Positions 1 through 7,602 of a stretch of DNA of 64,000 bases are shown in pieces. This DNA is from Candidatus Lachnocurva vaginae. GTDB taxonomy: Bacteria; Bacillota; Clostridia; Lachnospirales; Lachnospiraceae. Location of the stretch: positions 1,054,001 through 1,118,000 of the forward strand of contig CP049781.1 in the NCBI GenBank assembly GCA_011082265.1. Direction: 5' to 3'. Position 1 is the stretch's first letter. Each line of letters starts with the position of its first letter. The position numbers and the translations under genes were made by a program. A model generated the notes under the pieces. The model was not told the DNA's origin and ran no database searches. It saw only the letters and a list, made by a program, of their open reading frames with translations.

Positions 1-413
1 ATTTTTACTCCATTTTTATCAGTTAAATCTTTTCTATTGCTTCCTTCCTTTGCAGTAAGAATAGGATGCATAACAAGATTATAGTCTTTGTCATCTATCC
101 AAATATATCCTGAATTATCGTCTCCGTAACGCATACATCTTATAGCTTCTTTTGCTTGATGCTTTGCTTCATCTTCTGTAAGTTCTCCCTTTTTATACAT
201 GTCATAAAAATGCTGTAGAACTGTAATACCCGATTGTATTTCACTCTTAACCTCAGTCTTGTAACTATCTAAGGTATTGTCATACAATATCTTTTCAGTA
301 TTCTTACCAAGCCTCTTATATGTTATTGATGCTATTACTAAAAGAACTACGCATGTAAATAAAACTACTCCTGCAAATGTAAAACTCAACTTGTTAGCTA
401 ATGATTTTTTCAT
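1..413 (-). CDS. Methyl-accepting chemotaxis protein, N-terminal part (runs off the left edge)
   Basis: Read on the minus strand, an ATG at 413 opens a frame that continues past base 1. It begins MKKSLANKLSFTFAGVV, followed by one membrane segment (about residues 10-30) and an extracellular region with the single-Cache pattern GYIWIDDKDYNLVMHP. A purine-rich AAAAGGGGGAG Shine-Dalgarno lies 6 bases before the ATG, which fixes the start. The arrangement (short cytoplasmic start, TM1, Cache) is that of a chemoreceptor. The second TM, HAMP and signalling domains would lie outside the window. A complete receptor of similar architecture sits at 60985-62790. Because only 137 residues are present, a Cache-type sensor kinase or cyclase cannot be excluded. 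Confidence 0.75.
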   Translation of the reverse strand, partial: MKKSLANKLSFTFAGVVLFTCVVLLVIASITYKRLGKNTEKILYDNTLDSYKTEVKSEIQSGITVLQHFYDMYKKGELTEDEAKHQAKEAIRCMRYGDDNSGYIWIDDKDYNLVMHPILTAKEGSNRKDLTDKNGVK

Positions 414-651
414 GGTTCTCCCCCTTTTATGCTAAAACTGATTGCCATGTGGTAAATATAAGAAATTATAATTTTTTACAATACCCACCATTATTATATG
501 AATATATGAAATTGATTTCAATTAGAAAATAAGATAGGTTATGTTTATTCATTCCTTTAATGTGTTGCAGATATTTACAAAAAATACTATTATGATTTTA
601 TTAGCTTAATTATCTAATTTTATTAGTATATGAAATGAAAAAATATTTGAT

Positions 652-1170
652 ATGGATGCATCTACAAGACGAAAATCAATTTTAAAAATAATAAAAGAAT
701 CAATAAAACCTATAAGTGCAGGAAAGTTAGCTGAACATTTTTCTATAAGCAGACAAGTAATAGTAGGTGATATTGCACTTCTTAGAGCTTCAGGTCATAA
801 TATTATTGCAACTCCTCGTGGATATCTTATTTCACCTTCTGAAAGCAATAAATGTTATATAAAAAAGATTGTCTGTAAGCACAACTATGAAGAAATGAAG
901 GACGAGCTTTACGCTATTGTTGACTGTGGTTGCAGCGTAAAAGATGTAATAGTTGAGCATCCTATTTATGGTCAACTTACAGGAGAGCTTGCAATACAAA
1001 GTCGTTATGATGCTGATAAATTCTTGCAACTTACTGAAAAAGCAAAAGCCAAGCCTCTCTCTTTCTTAACTGAGGGAATTCATATTCATACTCTTATTTG
1101 TCCTTCAGAGGAAGCATTTATTAAGGCAAAAGAAAAATTAAAATCTCTCAAAATTTTATTTGAAAAATAA
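652..1170 (+). CDS. niaR: NiaR-type niacin-responsive transcriptional repressor (HTH plus 3H domain)
   Basis: The 172-residue protein has an N-terminal winged-helix DNA-binding region (about residues 5-60, with ISAGKLAEHFSISRQVI as the helix-turn-helix). A C-terminal 3H domain (about 75-170) carries the scattered metal-binding histidines that name the domain: CKHNYEEM, VEHPIYG and GIHIHTL. This architecture is that of NiaR/YrxA, which uses nicotinic acid as corepressor to control NAD synthesis and niacin uptake genes in Firmicutes and Thermotogae. It is followed on the same strand by a polytopic membrane protein with a palindromic site in its promoter, which fits a repressor-transporter pair. 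The ATG at 652 has no clear Shine-Dalgarno, so the exact start is less certain than the family. Confidence 0.88.
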   Translation: MDASTRRKSILKIIKESIKPISAGKLAEHFSISRQVIVGDIALLRASGHNIIATPRGYLISPSESNKCYIKKIVCKHNYEEMKDELYAIVDCGCSVKDVIVEHPIYGQLTGELAIQSRYDADKFLQLTEKAKAKPLSFLTEGIHIHTLICPSEEAFIKAKEKLKSLKILFEK

Positions 1171-1213
1171 TATATATTACGCATATAAAAATCAAAAAAT
1201 AGATAGTTTTTTA

Positions 1214-1254
1214 TTGACAGGTGTCTTGACATATATCTTTACATTATATATTCT
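1214..1254 (+). promoter_or_regulatory. Promoter with overlapping inverted repeats, candidate NiaR operator
   Basis: TTGACA at 1226-1231 is followed 17 bases later by TATTCT at 1249-1254, a plausible sigma-A promoter for the gene at 1313. The inverted repeat GACA-GG-TGTC (1216-1225) immediately precedes the -35 box. A second, TGTC-TT-GACA (1222-1231), overlaps it. Repeats in this position next to niaR are what a NiaR operator should look like. The assignment to NiaR is inference from position and symmetry. Confidence 0.5.
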
Positions 1255-1312
1255 TGATAAGAGCTATTAAATAAAAATTGTTAAATTATAAGTTAAGGAG
1301 AAGATTCTTATC

Positions 1313-2404
1313 ATGGAAAAATTATCTGAATTTTTAAAGCGAAAGGATATTGAAATATCCGCACAGCGGTATGGCATTGATGCGTTAGGTGCCATGGCCC
1401 AAGGACTTTTTTGTTCACTTCTTATAGGAACGATTTTAAATACTTTAGGTTCTCAGCTTCATATAGAATTTCTTACAAAGCCTCTCGCAGTAGTAGCAGG
1501 CATTAAATACAATGTCGGAGGACTTGCTAGTGCTATGAGCGGTCCTGCTATGGCAGTTGCCATAGGATATGCTCTTCGCTGCCCTACACTTGTTCTATTT
1601 TCACTTATTACCGTAGGCTTTTCTGCAAATGCATTAGGAGGTGCCGGAGGTCCTCTTGCAGTTCTTTTTGTTGCAATTTTAGCTTCCGAATTTGGAAAAG
1701 CAATTTCAAAAGAAACGAAGGTTGATATATTAGTTACACCTCTTGTAACAATTGGAATAGGAATTTTCTTTTCTGCTATTTTAGCACCTTTTCTCGGCAA
1801 AGTTTCTATGAAAATTGGAGAACTTATTATGTGGGCAACACTTCAAAGGCCTTTCATTATGGGCATTTTAGTATCCCTTTTTGTAGGTATTGCCTTAACT
1901 CTTCCAATTTCTTCCGCCGCTATTTGTGCAGCGTTCGGACTTACAGGTCTTGCCGGAGGTGCAGCAGTTGCAGGATGTTGTGCTCAAATGGTAGGATTCG
2001 CAGTCATGTCATTTCCTGAAAATGGATTTGGAGGACTTATATCACAAGGAATCGGAACATCGATGCTTCAAATGGGAAATATCGTTAAAAATCCAAAAAT
2101 ATGGATTGCTCCCTGTCTAACTTCCATGATTACAGGCCCAATAGCAACATGTATTTTCCATCTTAAAATGGATGGTGCTGCTGTTTCATCAGGTATGGGA
2201 ACTTGCGGCCTTGTAGGTCAAATCGGAGTTTATACAGGTTGGGTAAAGGATGTATCAAGTGGCTCAAAAGCTTCAATAACAACAATGGATTGGGCATCTC
2301 TTATTTTGATTTCATTCATACTTCCTGCTATTATTTGCCCTCTTATAAATTATTTCTGTAAAAGAATAGGCTGGGTTAAAAAAGGAGATATGACTCTTAA
2401 CTGA
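1313..2404 (+). CDS. EIIC-like polytopic membrane transporter (PTS_EIIC_2 family), candidate niacin transporter
   Basis: The 363-residue protein is almost entirely hydrophobic, with about ten membrane segments and many Gly/Ala-rich stretches (FSANALGGAGGP, GLTGLAGGAAVAG). It resembles the stand-alone EIIC-like family usually annotated as PTS sugar transporter subunit IIC. No EIIA, EIIB or sugar-metabolism gene lies nearby, so phosphotransfer is not supported. It sits 142 bases after niaR on the same strand. Its own promoter overlaps inverted repeats that could bind NiaR, which makes nicotinate or a related pyridine the most economical substrate guess. The start is supported by AAGGAGAAG upstream of ATG. 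The family is fairly secure; the substrate is inference. Confidence 0.7.
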   Translation: MEKLSEFLKRKDIEISAQRYGIDALGAMAQGLFCSLLIGTILNTLGSQLHIEFLTKPLAVVAGIKYNVGGLASAMSGPAMAVAIGYALRCPTLVLFSLITVGFSANALGGAGGPLAVLFVAILASEFGKAISKETKVDILVTPLVTIGIGIFFSAILAPFLGKVSMKIGELIMWATLQRPFIMGILVSLFVGIALTLPISSAAICAAFGLTGLAGGAAVAGCCAQMVGFAVMSFPENGFGGLISQGIGTSMLQMGNIVKNPKIWIAPCLTSMITGPIATCIFHLKMDGAAVSSGMGTCGLVGQIGVYTGWVKDVSSGSKASITTMDWASLILISFILPAIICPLINYFCKRIGWVKKGDMTLN

Positions 2405-2536
2405 TTTATTTATTCTATTTTTAATGTGGAAGAAATGTACAGAATCGTCATATTTAAAGCTATTTCTGATTCAAATGATGTCTATAAGTATGTCGTGAAT
2501 AGAATAATTTATTATAGATAAATAATAACGAAACAT

Positions 2537-2569
2537 AAAAAAGCAAGCCTTTTTGCAGCTTGCTTTTTT
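2537..2569. terminator. Bidirectional intrinsic terminator
   Basis: A 12-bp perfect inverted repeat (2537-2548 and 2558-2569, core AAGCAAGC/GCTTGCTT) has an A-tract on the left and a T-tract on the right. It lies between convergent genes, the transporter ending at 2404 (+) and thyX ending at 2597 (-), so it can serve both. Confidence 0.85.
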
Positions 2570-2596
2570 CTTAATTGTTAATTCTGATAAAAAAAA

Positions 2597-3676
2597 TTAA
2601 TTACCGAGAATATGACGGTTCTGAACCCATCCGTCTGAAAGATTGCCTTTAAGTAGATTATTCTTATTATTGCAATGCTCTACTACATCTTTAGGCATCA
2701 TTTTTAGTAATCTTTTAAAAGTATTAATGTCTAATGCCTGGTGTTCCAAAGGACTCATATGACCATCTTTAAGCAGACGCTCCGCTAAAATAGTGTTATC
2801 TTCCTTATTAGCGAGATGACTCCTATCATTATAGGAGATTCTAGCACACTCGGAAGCGGAACTCATAAGAATATCCCTAATGTCCTTCCAAGATTTACCG
2901 TCAATATTCTCAGCTGTTAAACACTCATCATTAATAAAAGGAATATGAGCCATTCTCCCCACCGGCTTGCTAGTTGTAGCGGCACTTAACATTAAGCAAG
3001 CTAAAGCGTGAATTTCAGGCTGAGCGAAATTGCTAATTCTAAGATTGTAGAAGTTATCCCAATATGAGCTTGTAATAAGAGCTTCATGCCACATGAAAGG
3101 TTCAATGAGACGGTTAGCGTTCTGCTTATGAATACTTAACGCAAACTTTCGGCTATTAAAAGATTCATCATCCGTATTATTATTGTAAATATGCTCATAG
3201 TAGTCGTCTAAAATTGTTTTGTAATCATCAGCGTTTACAGACTTATCCCCGACGAGAAGTTTAAGCTCGCTTTCTACCGCTTTATCTCTAGCCTCAAGCC
3301 ATAATCTCGTAGCTTCTTTAATCTTATTATCATCGGTGATGATTTCGCCGCTCATGCCCTTGTGGTTCTCTGAAAAGATAGGAACGTAAGGTTCTTCCAT
3401 GACACCGCCGATAGTAGTTCTAACATTACGTGCTCTTGAAGATGCACTGTTACGCGAGAATACTCTATGAGTGTTTATTTCCGGTAGAATACAGCGAGGG
3501 AATCTTGTAATTATTGTGATTAAACGCTCATTATTGGAGTTAAGGCTATCTTTAACAATAATAACTTTGAACCCTTTAAGCCTAAAATCGGCGTTGTCAT
3601 CATAGGACGCTTTTACGCAAGTTTCACCCCAAGGCATTGCCACATGCTCAATTTTAATATTTTTCATGAAATCCAT
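2597..3676 (-). CDS. thyX: FAD-dependent thymidylate synthase, phage-like ThyX
   Basis: ThyX makes dTMP from dUMP using methylenetetrahydrofolate and FAD. The 359-residue product carries the ThyX signature as THRVFSRNSASSR (His70, Arg71, Ser74, Asn76, Ser79, Arg81), the RHRxxSxNxxSxR motif with Thr replacing the first Arg. It also has a late SECARISYNDRS block and a HMSPLEHQ motif (ThyX-type SPFEHx). Bacterial ThyX is usually 210-260 residues. This one has an insertion of about 100 residues between the signature and the later half, as I recall for ThyX-like proteins of bacteriophages. By eye the gene uses more G/C-ending codons than its neighbours, and it stands alone with spacers of about 190 and 316 bases. 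Lateral acquisition is likely. The methionine at residue 4 is an alternative start. Confidence 0.85.
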   Translation of the reverse strand: MDFMKNIKIEHVAMPWGETCVKASYDDNADFRLKGFKVIIVKDSLNSNNERLITIITRFPRCILPEINTHRVFSRNSASSRARNVRTTIGGVMEEPYVPIFSENHKGMSGEIITDDNKIKEATRLWLEARDKAVESELKLLVGDKSVNADDYKTILDDYYEHIYNNNTDDESFNSRKFALSIHKQNANRLIEPFMWHEALITSSYWDNFYNLRISNFAQPEIHALACLMLSAATTSKPVGRMAHIPFINDECLTAENIDGKSWKDIRDILMSSASECARISYNDRSHLANKEDNTILAERLLKDGHMSPLEHQALDINTFKRLLKMMPKDVVEHCNNKNNLLKGNLSDGWVQNRHILGN

Positions 3677-3992
3677 AATTTTTAAACTACTTTCGCTTTT
3701 TTATGTTTATTTTTTTGAAAACTAATATATTGATTATATTATTATAATAATTATTATTCCAGTTTATCTAGCTTATTAAAATAATATTTTTTATTAATTA
3801 ATAAAAGGTTCGCATGATATAACAGCGTTAGAGTTCAGTTCAGTGTAGTTTAGACTCTTGGATTCATAAAATAGCGTAGCAGCTATATAAACTGCTACGC
3901 TAAAAAAGTCTACCTTTTTAGGGTCACATCAACTTATAACTAAAGCCCTATCCCTTTTTATTTTTGCCTTATTTATGATCAATTATAATTCT
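3677..3992. other. Intergenic region with one strong hairpin
   Basis: This 316-base AT-rich spacer between thyX and the kinase-like gene (both minus strand) holds no convincing ORF. It must contain the thyX promoter; several TATAAT-like words lie at 3720-3760 (minus strand), but no single good -35/-10 pair stands out. The only clear structure is the hairpin at 3872-3902. Confidence 0.6.
3872..3902 (-). terminator. Probable terminator of the adhE/kinase transcript
   Basis: An 11-bp perfect inverted repeat (TAGCGTAGCAG / CTGCTACGCTA, loop of 9) lies about 90 bases after the stop of the gene at 3993. On the minus strand it is followed by TTTTAT, a short U-tract, so termination is likely but perhaps not complete. 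Confidence 0.6.
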
Positions 3993-4748
3993 TTACTCAT
4001 AGTCTACAACATCAACCCATCTGCTTAAGAATTCTATCTCTTCTTTATGTCCTTTTACAGATTGTGATGCTGCAACAATAGGTAACCATTTTTGTACATA
4101 CTGTTTTGCAGTATCACTTTTCTTACAGAAAAGATTAAGATATTTATCAGCAAGGTCCTCTTTTCCCTGTAATGAGAAAAGGAGGTAAGTTCTTGCAACA
4201 TCCGCAGATGCATTTCCCTGAGTAACATGTGCCCAATCTATAATATATGATTCATGCTCCTTTGTAATTATTATATTACTCGGATTAAAATCTCCATGAC
4301 ATAATTTATCATGTTTCTTCATTGAATCAAGCCTTGCATGCAAGTCATATTTTGTAGTTGCATCAAAATTAGAATCCGATATCTTTTTGTAGAATTTATC
4401 GTACTGTCTATTTAATAAAGGTACTTTTTTACTCTGTATAGTCATCTGTAAATCCACAAATTGTTCAAGATACTGATCTATTTTTTCAGGATGCTCCTTC
4501 ATAAGTTCAGCAAGAGTTTTTCCTTCTATATATTGAAGAACAATAGCAACCTTTCCATCTACTTCAGTTACTCCATAAATTTTCGGCACTTTAACATTAC
4601 TCTCCATAACTCTTGCATGATTTAATGCTTCATTTAATATATTCGACATTGAATACTGACTATCAAATACTTTATAAACCTTGTCTTTATCTCTATAAAT
4701 AGTTTTTCCTACACGAGTAGCAAGTATATTTTCTTTATCCATTTTCAT
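3993..4748 (-). CDS. Aminoglycoside/choline kinase-fold phosphotransferase
   Basis: The 251-residue protein has the kinase-like APH fold. An N-lobe has a Lys in VYKVFDSQ. The catalytic loop LCHGDFNPSN (HGD with downstream Asn) and the metal-binding YIIDWAHV Asp are both intact, so it should be active. The substrate cannot be read from sequence; related proteins phosphorylate choline, sugars, homoserine or small alcohols. The gene starts 19 bases after the adhE stop on the same strand, so it is probably cotranscribed from the adhE promoter. That would tie its expression to redox state. Nothing indicates antibiotic resistance specifically. Confidence 0.75.
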   Translation of the reverse strand: MKMDKENILATRVGKTIYRDKDKVYKVFDSQYSMSNILNEALNHARVMESNVKVPKIYGVTEVDGKVAIVLQYIEGKTLAELMKEHPEKIDQYLEQFVDLQMTIQSKKVPLLNRQYDKFYKKISDSNFDATTKYDLHARLDSMKKHDKLCHGDFNPSNIIITKEHESYIIDWAHVTQGNASADVARTYLLFSLQGKEDLADKYLNLFCKKSDTAKQYVQKWLPIVAASQSVKGHKEEIEFLSRWVDVVDYE

Positions 4749-4767
4749 AATATTCTTTCACCCCTCA

Positions 4768-7386
4768 TTAAACAGCCTGTTCATTATTTCCATAGTATGC
4801 ATTAAGATACATCTGTTTTATCTCGCTTACAAGCGGATATCTAGGATTCGATACAGTACATTGATCATCAAATGCCTTTTCAGACATTTCATCAAGTTTC
4901 TCTAAGAATTCTTTCTCATCAACACCATAATCTTTAATCGTCTTCTTAATACCTACCTTTGCCTTAAGATCTCTTATAGCTTTGATAAGATTTTCCAAGC
5001 TATCCTTATCATCCTTTCCTTTAAGGCCTAAATATTCAGCAATTTCAGCATATTTATGTAAAGTATGAGGATATTTATACTGTGGGAAGGTTCCCATTCT
5101 TGTCGGTACATCCGTAGCATTGAAACGTAATACCTGCTCAAGCAAAAGTGCGTTTGCAACGCCATGCTGGATATGATAATAAGCACCTAATTTATGTGCC
5201 ATTGAGTGAACTACTCCGAGGAATGCATTTGCAAATGCCATACCTGCCATAGTAGCTGCATGTCCTACTTTTTCCATTGCATCCGGATCTTTCATTCCAT
5301 TACTATATGCTCTTGGTAAATATGTAAAGAGTTCTTTTATAGACTGCTTTGCAATACCTTCAGTAAATTCTGTAGACATCGTTGAAACCATTGACTCAAG
5401 ATTATGTGTAACAGCATCAAGTCCTGATGATGCTATAAGTCCTTTAGGAGCTTCAATCATAAGATTTGAATCGATAATAGCCATATCCGGCATAAGTTCA
5501 TAATCTGCAAGAGGATATTTGTTCCCTGTAGATTCATCTGAAATAACTGCATATGGTGTAACTTCCGATCCTGTACCTGCCGATGTAGGAATCGCTACGA
5601 AGTAAGCTTTATCTCCCATATGAGGGAAAGTATATACTCTCTTTCTTATATCCATAAATCTCATTGCCATATCATAGAAATCAACTTCCGGATGCTCATA
5701 AAGTACCCACATAATCTTGGCTGCATCCATAGCGGATCCGCCTCCTATAGTTATGATACAATCCGGCTCAAATTCTCTCATAAGTGCAGCCCCTGCCTTA
5801 GCAGAAGTAAGTGAAGGATCCGGTTCTACATCGGAAAAACTCTGATAAGAAATTCCCATTTCATCCAATTTATCTGTTATAGGCTTTGTAAATCCATTTT
5901 TAAATAGGAAATTATCTGTTACTATAAATGCTCTCTTTCTACCCATAACATTCTTTAATTCATTAAGAGCTTCCGGAAGACATCCTCTCTTGAAATAAAT
6001 TTTTTCAGGCGACTTGAACCAAAGCATGTTTTCTCTCCTCTCAGCAACTGTCTTGATATTAAGTAAATGTTTTATACCGACATTTTCAGAAACGGAGTTT
6101 CCTCCCCATGAACCGCATCCTAAGGTAAGTGAAGGTGTAAGCATAAAGTTATAAATATCTCCGATACCACCTTGAGAAGCAGGTGTATTTACGAGCACTC
6201 TACAAGTCTTCATCCTGCTTGCAAATATACTTATCTTTTCTCTATCATTTACATCATCAAGATAAATAGCTGAAGTATGTCCATATCCTCCGTCCGCTAT
6301 AAGCTGTTCTGCTTTATCAAGTGCATCTTCAAAATCTTTTGATTTATACATAGCAAGTACAGGAGAAAGTTTTTCATGTGCAAACTCTTCGCTCAAATCT
6401 ACACTTTCAACTTCTCCTAATAATACTTTTGTATTTTCAGGAATATTAACTCCTGCAAGCTTTGCAATCTTATAAGCAGATTGTCCTACAATCTTTGCAT
6501 TTATAGATCCATTTATGATAATTGTCTTTCTTACTTTATCAAGTTCATCCTTCTTAAGGAAATAACATCCTCTATTCTTAAATTCATTTTTTACAGCATT
6601 GTAAATCTTACTTGCAACGATAACTGACTGCTCAGAAGCACAAATCATACCATTATCAAAAGTCTTTGAATGAATTATAGAGTTTACTGCCAATAAGACA
6701 TCTGCTGTTTCATCAATAACTGCAGGTGTGTTTCCAGCTCCTACTCCAAGTGCAGGTTTTCCTGATGAATATGCACTCTTTACCATACCAGGACCGCCTG
6801 TTGCAAGAATACAATCGCATTCTTTCATAACCATATTAGTAAGTTCAAGACTCGGCATATCAATCCAATCAATAATTCCTTCCGGAGCTCCAGCTTTTAC
6901 TGCAGCTTCAAGAACTATTTTTGCCGCCTCAGTAGTACATTTTTTAGCTCTAGGATGAGGGCTTATTATAATTCCATTTCTTGTTTTAAGTGCAATAAGA
7001 GTTTTAAATATTGCTGTTGAAGTCGGGTTTGTTGTAGGAATAACCGCTGCAAGAATTCCGATAGGTTCAGCAATTTTTGTTACACCGTAAGACTTGTTTT
7101 CTTCTATAACGCCGCAAGTTTTAACATCTTTATATTTATGATAAATATATTCTGATGCGAAATGGTTCTTAATAACTTTATCTTCCATAAGGCCCATTCC
7201 TGTTTCTTCTACCGCCATTTTAGCAAGATCGATTCTGTGCTGATTTGCTGCGGATGCCGCTGCAAAGAAGATTTTATCAACCTGTTCCTGTGTGAAATGA
7301 GAAAACTCCTCTTGTGCACTGCGAAGTTTTTTAAGTGCTTTTTCAAGAGTTTCTACGCTGTCAACTTGATGCTTAATAATACTCAT
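4768..7386 (-). CDS. adhE: Bifunctional acetaldehyde-CoA/alcohol dehydrogenase AdhE
   Basis: AdhE reduces acetyl-CoA to acetaldehyde and then ethanol, regenerating two NAD+ during fermentation. The 872-residue length is typical. Residues 1 to about 440 form the CoA-acylating aldehyde dehydrogenase domain, with the catalytic cysteine in NGMICASEQ near residue 250 and an ATGGPGMV nucleotide-binding segment. From about 450 to the end is the iron-dependent alcohol dehydrogenase, with IPTSAGTGSEVTPYAV and the metal-binding histidines in GLDAVTHNLES, MAHKLGAYYHI and QHGVANA. The start has an AGGAGGGAG Shine-Dalgarno. A consensus promoter overlapped by a Rex-like operator lies at 7442-7478. A kinase-like gene follows after 19 bases. 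Confidence 0.96.
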   Translation of the reverse strand: MSIIKHQVDSVETLEKALKKLRSAQEEFSHFTQEQVDKIFFAAASAANQHRIDLAKMAVEETGMGLMEDKVIKNHFASEYIYHKYKDVKTCGVIEENKSYGVTKIAEPIGILAAVIPTTNPTSTAIFKTLIALKTRNGIIISPHPRAKKCTTEAAKIVLEAAVKAGAPEGIIDWIDMPSLELTNMVMKECDCILATGGPGMVKSAYSSGKPALGVGAGNTPAVIDETADVLLAVNSIIHSKTFDNGMICASEQSVIVASKIYNAVKNEFKNRGCYFLKKDELDKVRKTIIINGSINAKIVGQSAYKIAKLAGVNIPENTKVLLGEVESVDLSEEFAHEKLSPVLAMYKSKDFEDALDKAEQLIADGGYGHTSAIYLDDVNDREKISIFASRMKTCRVLVNTPASQGGIGDIYNFMLTPSLTLGCGSWGGNSVSENVGIKHLLNIKTVAERRENMLWFKSPEKIYFKRGCLPEALNELKNVMGRKRAFIVTDNFLFKNGFTKPITDKLDEMGISYQSFSDVEPDPSLTSAKAGAALMREFEPDCIITIGGGSAMDAAKIMWVLYEHPEVDFYDMAMRFMDIRKRVYTFPHMGDKAYFVAIPTSAGTGSEVTPYAVISDESTGNKYPLADYELMPDMAIIDSNLMIEAPKGLIASSGLDAVTHNLESMVSTMSTEFTEGIAKQSIKELFTYLPRAYSNGMKDPDAMEKVGHAATMAGMAFANAFLGVVHSMAHKLGAYYHIQHGVANALLLEQVLRFNATDVPTRMGTFPQYKYPHTLHKYAEIAEYLGLKGKDDKDSLENLIKAIRDLKAKVGIKKTIKDYGVDEKEFLEKLDEMSEKAFDDQCTVSNPRYPLVSEIKQMYLNAYYGNNEQAV

Positions 7387-7441
7387 CAGTATTCTCCCTC
7401 CTGTAACATTGTAAATATAATATATATGTTTCTTTTTAAGT

Positions 7442-7478
7442 ATGTTAAAATTTTATCAAACTTCTTTATTTCTGTCAA
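7442..7478 (-). promoter_or_regulatory. adhE promoter with overlapping Rex operator
   Basis: On the minus strand TTGACA (7473-7478), a 17-base spacer and TAAAAT (7450-7455) form a near-consensus sigma-A promoter about 64 bases before the adhE start. Overlapping the -10 box, 7442-7459 reads TTGATAAAATTTTAACAT, matching 12 of 14 defined positions of the Rex box TTGTTAA-N4-TTAACAA. Rex is the NADH/NAD+-sensing repressor that controls adhE in many Firmicutes. Binding here would block RNA polymerase until NADH rises. No rex gene lies in the window. Confidence 0.75.
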
Positions 7479-7482
7479 ATCT

Positions 7483-7541
7483 AAAAAAAATATCGGAAAT
7501 GGAAAAATAATCAGAATTAGAATTATTTACCATTTCCGATA
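7483..7541 (-). terminator. Intrinsic terminator of scfA-scfB
   Basis: A 12-bp perfect stem (7491-7502 and 7530-7541, TATCGGAAATGG / CCATTTCCGATA) with an inner AATAAT/ATTATT extension is followed on the minus strand by eight T residues (7483-7490). It separates scfB from the adhE promoter, whose -35 box starts just downstream. Confidence 0.9.
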
Positions 7542-7602
7542 ATGTAAAAAATCAATAATTAAGTTTTTTTATTAAATTATTACAAATATATTTTTTTTTA
7601 TT

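Noticed and set aside
1459..1800. Long minus-strand open frame inside the EIIC-like gene, and similar opposite-strand frames elsewhere
   Set aside because: They are antisense shadows of clear genes, with no start signals and unlikely composition.
2405..3992. Prophage around thyX
   Set aside because: No integrase, structural, lysis or replication genes adjoin it. Only the single gene looks phage-like.
3993..4748. Aminoglycoside resistance gene
   Set aside because: Only the general APH fold is supported. The gene is cotranscribed with adhE and has no resistance-gene context.
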